Origin: Deltaproteobacteria bacterium
Lineage (GTDB): Bacteria > Myxococcota_A > Polyangia > Polyangiales > Sandaracinaceae
Direction: 5' to 3'
Length of the DNA: 64,000 nt
Assembly: GCA_017303575.1 (NCBI GenBank)
Contig: JAFLCL010000009.1
Coordinates: 1-64,000 of the forward strand
Shown piece by piece: positions 1 through 7,965 of this stretch. The notes under the pieces are model-generated. The model did not search any database. It saw nothing but the letters and a program-made list of their open reading frames with translations, and was not told the DNA's origin. How positions within the stretch are numbered: position 1 is the first letter of the stretch; every line of letters starts with the position of its first letter. The position numbers and the translations under genes were made by a program.

Positions 1-1
1 T

Positions 2-115
2 GTCGACGGAACGCAGCCCGCGACGACCGACACCTCGGGCGGCGCGTTCGGCACACCGGCCGCGGGCGACGCGGCCGCCGGCGGCGCCACGACCACGACG
101 GGAGGCACGCCGTGA
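2..115 (+). CDS. C-terminal end of an unknown Gly/Ala/Thr-rich protein (partial)
   Basis: An open frame enters from the left edge and stops with TGA at 113-115, overlapping the GTG start of the next gene (GTGA). Only about 37 residues are visible. They are rich in Gly, Ala and Thr, resembling a low-complexity tail. The overlap suggests one operon with the downstream lipoprotein. No function can be assigned. Confidence 0.45.
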   Translation, partial: VDGTQPATTDTSGGAFGTPAAGDAAAGGATTTTGGTP

Positions 116-855
116 AGCGCGCGCTCAGCACTGGCATCGTGCTCGCGCTGGCCATCGCGCCCGTCGCGCTCACGGCCTGCAACAACAACAACCGCCCGCG
201 CACCACGGCACGGCGCCGCGCGACGCGTCCCACCTCGCCCGGGGAGAACGTCGACGATCGCGGCCGCTGCGAGACCGACGGAGTCGATCGCGAGGTCTCC
301 GAGTACGACACCTCGGGCGACGAGATCCCCGACGTGCGTCGGGTGTTTCGTCGTGCTGGCGATCCGCCGCTCGTGCGCCTCGTGCTCACCTGCCGCGAGG
401 CCGATCTCAACGGCGACGGAACCAAGGACGTCGTCCGCTACTACAACGACGAAGGTCGCCCGCTGCGCGAAGAGGCAGACCGCAACTTCGACGGCCAGAT
501 CGACACGATCACGTACTTCCAGGACGGCCGCATCGTGCGTCAGGAGATGGACGACAACGCCGACGGTCGCGTCGACATGAAGGTCTTCTTCGACGACAAC
601 GGCGTGGCCCTGCGCTCCGAGCGCGACATCGCCGGTCGCAGTACTCCGACGCAGTGGCACCCCGATCGCTGGGAGTACTTCGAGCGTGGCCGCATGGTGC
701 GCATGGGCACCGACATCGATGGAGACGGTCGCGTCGATCGTTGGGACCGCGACCACGAGCGAGCCCCCGCGCCTGGTGAAGCCGTGAGCGAGCTCGGCGG
801 CGAGGCCGAGGGCACGAACGCCGAGGGCACCGAAGCTGCGGGCGGCGGATTCTGA
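112..855 (+). CDS. lipoprotein with EF-hand/dockerin-like calcium repeats
   Basis: The 247-residue product starts at GTG with a lipoprotein signal: a basic N-terminus, a hydrophobic stretch and a lipobox ending LTAC, with Cys23 as the likely lipidated residue. The mature part holds at least five acidic DxDxDG-type loops (DLNGDGTKD, DRNFDGQID, DDNADGRVD and DIDGDGRVD among them), each followed by a short hydrophobic/aromatic strand, as in EF-hand or dockerin-like calcium-binding repeats. The C-terminus is a Gly/Glu/Ala-rich tail. It is probably a membrane-anchored, calcium-stabilised surface or periplasmic protein. The start overlaps the preceding stop, so the two are likely cotranscribed. The specific role is unknown. 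Confidence 0.75.
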   Translation: MKRALSTGIVLALAIAPVALTACNNNNRPRTTARRRATRPTSPGENVDDRGRCETDGVDREVSEYDTSGDEIPDVRRVFRRAGDPPLVRLVLTCREADLNGDGTKDVVRYYNDEGRPLREEADRNFDGQIDTITYFQDGRIVRQEMDDNADGRVDMKVFFDDNGVALRSERDIAGRSTPTQWHPDRWEYFERGRMVRMGTDIDGDGRVDRWDRDHERAPAPGEAVSELGGEAEGTNAEGTEAAGGGF

Positions 856-892
856 ACCGCCGTCCGTTCGTGTCCCCGAACCCCGAGCATCC

Positions 893-1684
893 GTGAAAGA
901 ACGTCTCCAGAAGATCCTCGCCCATGCGGGCGTGGCCTCGCGTCGCGCCGCCGAAGGGCTGATCACAGCGGGCAAGGTCCGCGTGAACGGCAAGGTCGTG
1001 TCGGAGCTCGGCGCCAGCGCCGACTCGCGCAAGGACAAGATCGAGGTCGATGGCAAGCGCATCACCATCGAGAAGCCGATCTACTTGGTGCTGCACAAGC
1101 CGCGCGGCGTGGTGAGCACGCTGAGTGATCCCGAGGGCCGTCCGAGCCTCGGCGAGCTGGTGAAGCACGTGGGCGCGCGCGTCTATCCGATCGGCCGCCT
1201 CGACTTCCACACGAGCGGCGCGCTGATGCTCACCAACGACGGCGAGCTCACCGACGCACTGCTCCACCCGCGCCGCGAGGTGCCGAAGATCTACGTCGCG
1301 AAGGTGCGCGGCATGATCTCGATCGAGAGCCTCGACAAGCTGCGCAACGGCGTGGTCCTCGACGACGGCCAGAAGACCAAGCCCGCCGACGTCTTCGTGC
1401 TGCGTGAAGAGGATCGCAACACGTGGATCCAGATCACGCTGTACGAGGGCAAGAACCGACAGATCCACCGCATGGGTGAGGCGATCGGTCATCCCATCCT
1501 GCGCCTGGCGCGCATGAGCTTCGCGGGCATCGCGAGCGAGGGCTTGCGCCCCGGAGAGCTGCGCGAGCTGTCGAACGACGAGATCGAGAAGCTCAAGAAG
1601 AACTACCTCACGCCCTACCGCAAGGCGCGCGACAATGCGCCCGCGAAGGCGAAGAAGAAGGGCCAGCTCGCCGTCGACGACTGA
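893..1684 (+). CDS. rluB: RluB/RsuA-family rRNA pseudouridine synthase
   Basis: The 263-residue protein begins with an S4 RNA-binding domain (about residues 3-60, with AGVASRRAAEGLI and the VNGKVV turn), followed by the pseudouridine synthase domain. The catalytic-Asp motif GRLDFHTSG (Asp104) and the later KNRQIHRM motif are characteristic of the RsuA/RluB/RluE/RluF family, which isomerises single uridines in rRNA (RluB acts on 23S rRNA helix 80 in E. coli). The start is GTG. A Lys/Ala-rich tail follows the catalytic domain. It lies 37 bp downstream of the calcium-repeat lipoprotein. The family is clear; the exact target uridine is inferred. Confidence 0.9.
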   Translation: MKERLQKILAHAGVASRRAAEGLITAGKVRVNGKVVSELGASADSRKDKIEVDGKRITIEKPIYLVLHKPRGVVSTLSDPEGRPSLGELVKHVGARVYPIGRLDFHTSGALMLTNDGELTDALLHPRREVPKIYVAKVRGMISIESLDKLRNGVVLDDGQKTKPADVFVLREEDRNTWIQITLYEGKNRQIHRMGEAIGHPILRLARMSFAGIASEGLRPGELRELSNDEIEKLKKNYLTPYRKARDNAPAKAKKKGQLAVDD

Positions 1685-1791
1685 TCGTGTCGTGGTCGTC
1701 GGCCCCGCGGGCGCCCGACCTTTGCGGTTGCGACGCCTCCTCGGAGGTGATTAGCGAGACGCCCTGGGACTGCTCCCTCGGAAGGAGCCCC

Positions 1792-1995
1792 ATGATCAAG
1801 CGCGTCTCGTTCTGTCAGCCGACCCACACGCCGTGGGGACGACTTCCCCTCACCGAGCTCATCGCGAAGGGACCCGACGAGATCACGATGCACACGACGG
1901 TGAACGGCATCGCGCTCAGCTGCGTGGTCATCGTCGTCGATGGAACGAAGCTCGTGGTGCCCATGACCAACGTGGCGGGCCTCGAGATCGATTGA
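1792..1995 (+). CDS. small protein of unknown function
   Basis: The 67-residue ORF starts at ATG 1792 behind a good ribosome-binding site (GGAAGGAG at 1780-1787). An upstream in-frame start at 1687 exists, but the extra residues look non-coding. The product is mostly beta-rich, with a hydrophobic strand pair near the C-terminus (ALSCVVIVVDGT, VVPMTN), suggesting a small beta-fold. It has no signal peptide or recognised motif. Host gene just upstream of the convergent Kazal lipoprotein. Confidence 0.55.
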   Translation: MIKRVSFCQPTHTPWGRLPLTELIAKGPDEITMHTTVNGIALSCVVIVVDGTKLVVPMTNVAGLEID

Positions 1996-2042
1996 GCCTC
2001 GGCGCGTCTCGCGGCGCGCGACATGAAGCGTGGCGCGTTCGA

Positions 2043-2885
2043 TCAACAGCCGCCGCGTCGCTCCACCGACACGCCCACCCGCGCGGCCTCGCATGCGTTC
2101 GAGTACGTCATGCCGTCGCAGCCGCACACCGGATCGACGACGGTGAAGCAGCCGTCGGGTCGCACACGACACCCACCGCTCTCGCAGTACGCGCGCTCGC
2201 AGTACTGACCCTCACCACACGCGTCGTTCGAGGTGCACGCGCCCGGGGTGATGCAGGGACCGCTCGACGCGACGCTGACGCCCGCGCGCGCAGCCTCGCA
2301 CGCGTTGCCGTACTCGCGCCCATCACAGCCGCACACGATCGCGTCGACGTCGGGGCACGACGTGGGGGTCGGACGACACGCGCCTGCACCGCCGCAGCCA
2401 TCGGGTCGCTCGCTGCAGAACTGGCCGCTCGGGCAATCGCCGTTGGCCACGCAGTAGATGCCTCCCACGTCGCCCTCGACGTAGGCGTCGGTCCCGCGGA
2501 GCGCAGCGTCGGGCCCCGGACCCGAGTCGTCGCAGAAGAGGACGCCGCACGTGCAGAGGCTGAAGTCCGTGCGCACCCAGCCGCAGCCGAGCGGAGCGCG
2601 CGGGCACTCGAGGATGCACGGGGCGTCGTACGAGGGTGCGTCTTCGTTCGCGTCGGGAAGCGGCGCGTCGCGATTCGCGTCAGGGCTCCACGAGTCGGGC
2701 GCCGCCGGGAACGCGACGTCGGGCCGCCCACCGCCAGCGGCCGCGTCGTCCGGCGCGTCCATCGATGCGCTCGGAGCATCGCGCTCCATCGCCGCGTCAC
2801 GCCCCGCGTCGGCGCTCTCCGCCGTGCCCGAACATCCCGCGCTCATCACGAGCGCCGCCATCATCCCCATCCTCGTTCGTCCCAT
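2043..2885 (-). CDS. Kazal-domain lipoprotein
   Basis: The chosen start (2885) gives 280 residues with a signal sequence ending in MSAGC, a probable lipobox. An Asp/Ala-rich spacer typical of myxobacterial lipoproteins follows, then Cys-rich segments and two Kazal-type serine protease inhibitor domains. Each shows the CGCDGxxYxNACEAA signature, at about residues 190-225 and 245-280. Kazal domains bind and inhibit serine proteases, or act as extracellular binding modules. It is expected to sit in the outer envelope. An upstream in-frame Met at 2942 would only add non-signal residues. The gene ends before a divergent tRNA promoter. Confidence 0.8.
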   Translation of the reverse strand: MGRTRMGMMAALVMSAGCSGTAESADAGRDAAMERDAPSASMDAPDDAAAGGGRPDVAFPAAPDSWSPDANRDAPLPDANEDAPSYDAPCILECPRAPLGCGWVRTDFSLCTCGVLFCDDSGPGPDAALRGTDAYVEGDVGGIYCVANGDCPSGQFCSERPDGCGGAGACRPTPTSCPDVDAIVCGCDGREYGNACEAARAGVSVASSGPCITPGACTSNDACGEGQYCERAYCESGGCRVRPDGCFTVVDPVCGCDGMTYSNACEAARVGVSVERRGGC

Positions 2886-2966
2886 CACGTACCTCTCGGC
2901 CCGCTTCGGCACACACGCGGGCGGGCGCGCGAGGCTCAGCAAGCGAAGTGCCGCGCAGATCGGGTG

Positions 2967-2995
2967 TTGACAACCGCGAGGCCATCACCTAGAAC
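2967..2995 (+). promoter_or_regulatory. sigma70-type promoter of tRNA-fMet
   Basis: A perfect -35 hexamer TTGACA (2967-2972) is followed after exactly 17 bp by TAGAAC (2990-2995), a good -10. Predicted transcription starts about 10 bp before the mature tRNA 5' end. Confidence 0.75.
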
Positions 2996-3011
2996 GCGCC
3001 TCCCCACTCGT

Positions 3012-3085
<74 letters not shown>

Positions 3086-3094
3086 TCGAAGAAA

Positions 3095-3135
3095 AACGGG
3101 CACTTAGCTCTCGCAGCTAGGTGCCCGTTTTCCTT
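3095..3135 (+). terminator. rho-independent terminator after tRNA-fMet (phage-borne)
   Basis: A 15-bp stem (3095-3109 with 3115-3129, one G-T pair, 5-nt loop) is followed by TTCCTTTT. It lies just inside the prophage, so the phage supplies both the restored tRNA 3' end and a terminator, and insulates the integrase from tRNA transcription. Confidence 0.85.
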
Positions 3136-3239
3136 TTGGGGCCAGTTTGGGGCCAGTGACCTTCGGGGTGAGCAGGTGCAACGACTCGGTCGAGTCGCTG
3201 CACGGGTCGGACGCAGCCGGTCGCCGCAAGGAGACCGAA

Positions 3240-4346
3240 GTGGCCAAGCCGACGAAGCACAGGGACAAGTGGCGCATCCGCTGGTGGGACGAGCGCGGCG
3301 AGCGACAGAGCGAGGTCTTCGACACCTACCGCGACGCGACCGCCGAGTTGGCGCGACGCCAAGCTGAGGTCGAGGAGATTCGCCTGGGCCTGCGCGCCTC
3401 GGTGCCCAAGGACAAGACCTTCGCGGACGCCGCCGCGCACTGGACCAAGCACAAGGTCCCGCAGAAGCGCAGCGGACGCGACGACATGTCGATCCTCAAG
3501 CGGCACCTCTCGCCGTTCTTCGCCGACATGCTCCTGCGCAACATCACCGCCGAGCACTTCGACGCGTTCTCCTCGGGGTGGAAGCTGGACCGGAAGACGC
3601 TGCACAACGTGCAGACGCTGCTCGTCGCGATCCTGCGCATGGCGTGCTTCGAGCTGCGCTGGGTCGCGCTCCTTCCGAAGTTCCGGAAGGTGAAGATCCC
3701 CAAGACGAGCGCCTACCGCTGGCTCAAGACCAACGACGAGATCAGGCGCTTCCTCGCCGCCGCCTCCGAGGAGGGGCGCCTCGTCTTCGTCCTCTACGCG
3801 ATGGCGCTCTACACGGGCATGCGCGAGGGCGAGCTGGTGCGGCTGCGCTGGTCGAACGTCGACCTCGATCGGCGTCTCATCCTCGTGTCCGAGAGCTTCA
3901 ACGGACCGACCAAGAGCGGCGAGCTACGCCACGTGCCGATCCTCGATCCGCTGCTCCCGATCCTGCGGCAGTGGTCGAAGGAGCACCCCGGCACGCTCCT
4001 CTTCACGAACCGCGACGGCAACCCCATCCAAGAGTCCGCGCGCATCTTCCAGGAGGTGCTCGTGCGCGTGCTCGATGCGGCGGGCTTCGAGCGCCCCGTC
4101 GTCGATGAGAACGCGCCGGTGCGTCGACGTCGGCAGCACGCGATCTGCTTCCACGACCTGCGGCACACGTTCGCGTCGCACTGGGTGCTCAGCGGCGGTG
4201 ACATCTACCGGCTCCAGCGCATCCTCGGGCACGCCAACGTGCAGATGACCATGCGCTACGCGCACCTCGCACCGGACGCCTTCGTCGCCGACCACGCGCG
4301 CCTTCCTGACCTCACGGGACTGCGCGCCGCTCAGGCAGCGGAGTAG
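3240..4346 (+). CDS. int: tyrosine-recombinase integrase
   Basis: The 368-residue product has an N-terminal AP2-like arm-binding region (KWRIRWWDERGER), a SAM-like core-binding domain and a C-terminal catalytic domain. Counting from the chosen start, the catalytic set is Arg195 (TGMREGEL), Lys225 (TKSGE), His305/Arg308 (HDLRHTF), His331 (ILGHAN) and nucleophile Tyr340 (MRYAHL), all present. GTG 3240 is preferred because AAGGAG lies 6 bp upstream; the frame runs further upstream without a better start. It would catalyse recombination between attP and the tRNA-fMet attB. Its position next to attL fits the usual int-att arrangement. Confidence 0.95.
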   Translation: MAKPTKHRDKWRIRWWDERGERQSEVFDTYRDATAELARRQAEVEEIRLGLRASVPKDKTFADAAAHWTKHKVPQKRSGRDDMSILKRHLSPFFADMLLRNITAEHFDAFSSGWKLDRKTLHNVQTLLVAILRMACFELRWVALLPKFRKVKIPKTSAYRWLKTNDEIRRFLAAASEEGRLVFVLYAMALYTGMREGELVRLRWSNVDLDRRLILVSESFNGPTKSGELRHVPILDPLLPILRQWSKEHPGTLLFTNRDGNPIQESARIFQEVLVRVLDAAGFERPVVDENAPVRRRRQHAICFHDLRHTFASHWVLSGGDIYRLQRILGHANVQMTMRYAHLAPDAFVADHARLPDLTGLRAAQAAE

Positions 4347-4456
4347 GGCGCCTGCCGTGCAGCGAGGTGCGCGACTCGCTGCACGCGTCCACGCGCGTGA
4401 TGCCGGTCAGGATGACGAAACACCGTGAGCAGGCGTCGCGGGCGTCAGGAGGATCG

Positions 4457-4654
4457 ATGTCGGACAGCGTGGAGAACGAGCCACTCGTGAACGCCGCCGC
4501 GATCGCGGAGATGATCGGCGTGCCGCTCGGGACGATCCACCAGCTCGTTCACAAGCGGCGCATCCCGCACATCCGCCTCGGCAGGCGCTTCGTGCGGTTC
4601 AGCCGTGCGGATGTACGCGCTTGGCTGGAGGCGCGGAGGGTAGCCCCCGTCTGA
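4457..4654 (+). CDS. excisionase-like helix-turn-helix protein (MerR/HTH_17 type)
   Basis: A 65-residue protein starts at ATG 4457, four bases after a perfect AGGAGG. Residues 12-60 form a winged HTH of the excisionase/HTH_17 type: an AAAIAEMIGVPLGTIHQLV helix pair, then IPHIRLGRRFVRFSRADVRAWL. This is the DNA-binding fold of phage Xis and related small regulators. Lying directly after the integrase, it most likely directs excision and may also control int. A longer frame upstream lacks a ribosome-binding site. Confidence 0.8.
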   Translation: MSDSVENEPLVNAAAIAEMIGVPLGTIHQLVHKRRIPHIRLGRRFVRFSRADVRAWLEARRVAPV

Positions 4655-4671
4655 GGCGGTCTGCGCAGCCG

Positions 4672-5043
4672 TTAGGCCCGGTTGCCCGTCGGCAACTGGA
4701 TCGCCGCGACGTAGATCAGCACCGGGAACGAGCCCTCACCCCACACGGGAGCGTCCAGACCCCAGGAGATGATGTGCGTCTTGGTACCCGTGCGATTGAC
4801 CACCGACCGACTGCGGGTACCCAGCGTCCGCAGGGAGATGAAGTCCCCAGCGTCCGCTTCGAGGTCTGGAAACCAACAGCATGTTGTAGAGGGGAAGAAT
4901 CGTTCATCGGATCCGGCGGCCAAGATGATTGCATACTTGCCGATGTCGCAAGCCTTCAAGACCTTGACCGCAACGCGTTCCTGCGAGGTGCCGGGGTCGC
5001 GGACCCCCATGAGGCGCAGGTTCTTCGGTTCGGGAAAACTCAT
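4672..5043 (-). CDS. unknown 123-residue protein, last gene of a three-gene accessory operon
   Basis: The start at 5043 overlaps the stop of the upstream gene (ATGA) and follows a GGGAGGGG tract. The product is a soluble-looking, beta-rich protein with no signal or recognised domain; it contains a CC pair and several Gly-Asp turns. Base composition is less GC-biased than in the structural genes. Together with the membrane protein upstream it forms a small leftward cassette between excisionase and the phage's rightward genes, a typical place for lysogenic-conversion cargo. No function is assigned. Confidence 0.6.
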   Translation of the reverse strand: MSFPEPKNLRLMGVRDPGTSQERVAVKVLKACDIGKYAIILAAGSDERFFPSTTCCWFPDLEADAGDFISLRTLGTRSRSVVNRTGTKTHIISWGLDAPVWGEGSFPVLIYVAAIQLPTGNRA

Positions 5044-5366
5044 CGTCCGCCCCTCCCGTGAGGGAAGATGGTTAGCGCCAAGGCAGCCAAGCCGATGATC
5101 CCGCAGAAGATCACGAGCATTGCTCCAGTCCATCGCGTGACGGGATCTGCAACCAATGATGCGCCGTAGCCCATAGCTGTGAAAGCGGCTGCGATGATGA
5201 ATGCGGCCACGTCGCTGACGCGTTTGGCTCGCGACTGCTCCGCTCCTGTAACGCGCGTGTGCTCGACAAACCGCTTCTCGCTCTCAGCGAACTGCACCTC
5301 CAGGCGGGTGCATCTCTTCATGAGAGAGTCCTTCTGATTGCGGAGCGAGACGACCTCGTCGTTCAA
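5040..5366 (-). CDS. small membrane protein with N-terminal coiled coil and two TM helices
   Basis: The 108-residue reading begins at TTG 5366, which overlaps the previous stop (TTGA); an internal ATG at 5321 is an alternative start. Residues 1-45 are charged and heptad-like (coiled coil). Two hydrophobic helices follow at about 50-70 and 80-103, then a short basic tail. Such coiled coil plus two-TM proteins are common in phage exclusion or toxin-like cassettes, but no family is recognised. It is coupled to both neighbours by 4-bp overlaps. Confidence 0.6.
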   Translation of the reverse strand: MNDEVVSLRNQKDSLMKRCTRLEVQFAESEKRFVEHTRVTGAEQSRAKRVSDVAAFIIAAAFTAMGYGASLVADPVTRWTGAMLVIFCGIIGLAALALTIFPHGRGGR

Positions 5367-5596
5367 CTCCTGCTTCTCGGACGAAGCGCTCCGCCCTGTT
5401 GCACCAGCATGTGGACGGCGGCCGGGCTGGACTGGATGGACGAGATGCTCAGCCCCTCGCCGAGGATGGGGGCGCCGCCGCGTTTACCCGTGCGAGGGTA
5501 GCTGGGGACGAGGTCCGTGCCGGCGATGGCCGCACCCGGTGGGGTATCGGTCTCGACCGGAGCTTCGGGCTCCTCGTCGCGATCGTCGTCGCTCAT
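5363..5596 (-). CDS. small acidic/Pro-rich protein of unknown function
   Basis: The 77-residue product starts at ATG 5596 with a strong ribosome-binding site (GGAGGAGATGGT before the ATG). The N-terminal 30 residues are very acidic and Pro-rich; the rest is a short Gly/Ser/Gln-rich stretch without a recognised fold. It is the first gene of the three-gene leftward cassette and is divergent from the winged-helix gene at 5697. The promoter should lie in 5597-5696. Confidence 0.55.
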   Translation of the reverse strand: MSDDDRDEEPEAPVETDTPPGAAIAGTDLVPSYPRTGKRGGAPILGEGLSISSIQSSPAAVHMLVQQGGALRPRSRS

Positions 5597-5696
5597 ACCA
5601 TCTCCTCCGGGGCCTCCCATGGTACCGAGATCATGTTCGTGCTGAAAGAGCGAGGATCTCGCTTGCCCCAGGTCCGAACTTTCGCAAGAAAGCGCC

Positions 5697-6107
5697 ATGA
5701 ACATCACCCCCGAGATCGAACGCCGCATCGCTTCCTTCGTCGCTGACCTGGACGGACTCGTCCGCTCCGCTGCCCTCGAAGCAGTTCAGGCCGCGCTGAG
5801 CGGCAAGGCTCCCGCGGCGAAGGCGCCGGCCGCAGTCGCCACGAAGGCACCGAAGCCGGTCGCCGCGAAGGCTCCCGTCGCGCGCAAGAGCAAGGGTGGG
5901 AAGCGCGACCCGAAGGACCTCGCGAAGCTCGTCGACACGGTCGAGGCGCACATCGCGAAGAACTCGGGCCACGGCGTCGAGACGATCGCGAAGTACCTCA
6001 ACGTCTCGACGAAGGACCTCGCGCTCCCGATCATCAAGCTGCTCGACGCGAAGAAGATCACCCGCAAGGGTCAGCGTCGCGGGACGCGCTACTTCGCCGC
6101 GAAGTAG
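5697..6107 (+). CDS. Ala/Lys-rich winged-helix DNA-binding protein
   Basis: The 136-residue protein has an N-terminal helix (about 1-35), a low-complexity Ala/Lys/Pro linker (36-70) resembling histone-like tails, and a C-terminal winged-helix module: VETIAKYLNVSTKDL and a recognition-type helix, then a basic wing (ITRKGQRRGTRYFAAK). The layout suggests a DNA-binding regulator or nucleoid-type protein. Similar Lys/Ala-tailed HTH proteins are common in myxobacteria (general impression, not searched). Its location beside the accessory cassette makes it a candidate lysogeny regulator, but that is inference. Confidence 0.65.
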   Translation: MNITPEIERRIASFVADLDGLVRSAALEAVQAALSGKAPAAKAPAAVATKAPKPVAAKAPVARKSKGGKRDPKDLAKLVDTVEAHIAKNSGHGVETIAKYLNVSTKDLALPIIKLLDAKKITRKGQRRGTRYFAAK

Positions 6108-6160
6108 CCTGATCGAGGGGCTGATTGGACGACTCGCGTCGGCCCCATTACGCTCCCGCC

Positions 6161-7066
6161 ATGCGGACGGCGTGGGTGATGATGGTCGTGTCGATCATGG
6201 CTTGCTCTGCGAGCCACGCGTCGGCGCAAGACGCGGGTGTGCCGAATGGGTCGCGGCCAACGTCCGACGGTGATCAGGACGGCGTCGCCGACGAGGATGA
6301 CAACTGCGACGACTACGCGCCGGTGTGGGACGTGAACGGGGACGGATGCCAGGACGCCCAGGATCTCGAAGATCTTCTCGACCTACTGGAGGAGCTGGCA
6401 GAGCGCGACTCGCCCCCGGATGATGTGGCACCGCCGTCGCCTCCTGGCGGCGGTGGCGGCGGAAGTCCGCCGCGACAGCCCGGCCCTCGCAGCGGCACGG
6501 GCGTCGGCCCCCGTGGCCGTGGTCGCGTGCTCGCGGCGGTCCGTCCTGGCCGAGTTGTCGTTGCCGCACCGCGAGTAACTCATCGAGGAGCCACGAGGCT
6601 GCCGCCCGGCGAGCGAACCCGAGTCAGGGCGCATGGTGAATACAGCCACGTGCGCTTGATCGTTGTGGGTGGAGACCGAAACGAGAACTACTGCGTGCCC
6701 GCAGGGACTTCGCTGGTGGGATCGGTCGGGGACGACCAACCGTTGGTCGTGATCGAAACGACGTGCTTCCAGGTTCCGGCTCGACGTGTTGCGTGGGTCA
6801 CGCTCCCCACCATCTGCAACGGAAACATGCATGACGGCCCCCAGACAGGGATCCCGAATCGGCGCTTGAGTCTGGGAAGTGTGGACCCCCGCATCACGCG
6901 CGCTCTTGATGTGGCGCGCCAGCGGGGCCTCTTGCCGGCAGGCGCCGTGCAGAACGCCGCGTGGATCCTGAACGCTGAGCGATCCGGGGTTGCCCGTCCC
7001 CGAGACTTTTCCGACGAGGATGTTCGGCTCTTGGCGCCTGTCATCCGTGCTCTGCGAGAGCCGTAG
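6161..7066 (+). CDS. secreted protein with thrombospondin type-3 calcium repeat
   Basis: The 301-residue product begins at ATG 6161 with a signal peptide (MRTAWVMMVVSIMACSASHASA; cleavage after ASA, or lipidation at the MAC cysteine). Residues about 32-60 carry a thrombospondin type-3/calcium-binding stretch (DGDQDGVADEDDNCDD and DVNGDGCQD). An acidic helix, a Pro/Gly-rich linker and a C-terminal domain of about 190 residues with paired cysteines follow. It is oriented against the late operon, so it is probably expressed from the lysogen. An extracytoplasmic host-type calcium-repeat protein within a phage suggests cargo acquired from a myxobacterium. The function is unknown. Confidence 0.65.
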   Translation: MRTAWVMMVVSIMACSASHASAQDAGVPNGSRPTSDGDQDGVADEDDNCDDYAPVWDVNGDGCQDAQDLEDLLDLLEELAERDSPPDDVAPPSPPGGGGGGSPPRQPGPRSGTGVGPRGRGRVLAAVRPGRVVVAAPRVTHRGATRLPPGERTRVRAHGEYSHVRLIVVGGDRNENYCVPAGTSLVGSVGDDQPLVVIETTCFQVPARRVAWVTLPTICNGNMHDGPQTGIPNRRLSLGSVDPRITRALDVARQRGLLPAGAVQNAAWILNAERSGVARPRDFSDEDVRLLAPVIRALREP

Positions 7067-7070
7067 TCGC

Positions 7071-7541
7071 TTACTGCACGAGGGCCGCGATCCCGACTAT
7101 GGCTCCAAGCACGAGGCCCAGGACGAGCCCGACCTCGTCGCCGTTCAGCTCCCACCACGTTCGCTCAGCTCGTCGACGCAGCTCCGTGACCTCTTCGTCG
7201 GCGAGCTGGAGCATGCGCTCGTAGATCGATCGCTCGCGACCCCACGTGCGCAGGTCGATCGTGTAGAGCGCACGCAGCTCGTCGTAGCCGATGCGGAGCT
7301 GAGCGGCGCGCATCGCCATCGCGTCGGAGAAGAGGATGCCGTCTCGCACGTCACCAGGCGCGACCTCGACGCCGTCGACAGCGAACGTCCAGCGCTCCTC
7401 GGGCGCGATGTCCTCGGGCTCGTCGGGTAGCTCGGTCGCAACGAGTGGCTCGGGCATCGTGTGGTCAACCGCCGCGGGCGCGACCGTGGGCACGCAGCCG
7501 ACGAGGAGCGAGCCGATGAGCGCGATCGCGACGAGGCGCAT
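7071..7541 (-). CDS. lipoprotein with C-terminal TM helix: candidate unimolecular spanin
   Basis: The 156-residue protein starts at ATG 7541, two bases after the stop of the holin-like gene. It has a lipoprotein signal ending in LLVGC (Cys16), a periplasmic segment of about 110 residues with predicted helical, charged stretches, and a single C-terminal hydrophobic helix (about 135-155). Outer-membrane lipidation at one end and an inner-membrane helix at the other is the defining topology of u-spanins such as phage T1 gp11, which fuse the two membranes in the final step of lysis. It is the last gene of the late operon, in the lysis position. The role is inferred from topology and context only. 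Confidence 0.6.
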   Translation of the reverse strand: MRLVAIALIGSLLVGCVPTVAPAAVDHTMPEPLVATELPDEPEDIAPEERWTFAVDGVEVAPGDVRDGILFSDAMAMRAAQLRIGYDELRALYTIDLRTWGRERSIYERMLQLADEEVTELRRRAERTWWELNGDEVGLVLGLVLGAIVGIAALVQ

Positions 7542-7543
7542 GC

Positions 7544-7930
7544 TCAGCTCTTCGGGCGGAGCTGTGGCCCGCCGTACATCTCGAAGAGGCTCTTGAGGGT
7601 CCCGACGACCGACGTGTACGTGACCATCGCGAGCGCGCCGTTCCCCGCGTACTGGAGCACCGCGCCTGCGACGCCCTCGGAGTGCAGCGCCTCGATCACG
7701 GGCACGCCAGGCACGAGGCCGAACAACGCACCGACGACCAGCGCGTGGACCTTGTAGGTCACCGCGTAGACGCCTCTCCACCCACGGAACGCGACGTGAC
7801 CGTCGGCGTCCTTGGGCCACGTCTTCTTCGGGCCGAGGATCAGCGCCTTCGCGACCTCACCGAGCGTGCCCACGATCAGCACCGTGATCCACGTGCTCGG
7901 GTGGCCCAGCCACGACATCAGCTCGTCCAT
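7544..7930 (-). CDS. holin-like membrane protein
   Basis: The 128-residue product starts at ATG 7930, 8 bp after GGAGGA. Three hydrophobic segments are visible (about 18-38, 67-88 and 92-120) with short charged loops. Size, three TM helices and its position directly before the spanin candidate suit a class I holin, which permeabilises the inner membrane. There is no sequence motif to prove this, since holins are defined by topology and context. Confidence 0.55.
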   Translation of the reverse strand: MDELMSWLGHPSTWITVLIVGTLGEVAKALILGPKKTWPKDADGHVAFRGWRGVYAVTYKVHALVVGALFGLVPGVPVIEALHSEGVAGAVLQYAGNGALAMVTYTSVVGTLKSLFEMYGGPQLRPKS

Positions 7931-7965
7931 CGTCGTGTCTCCTCCCTGCACCTGGTGCAGACAGC

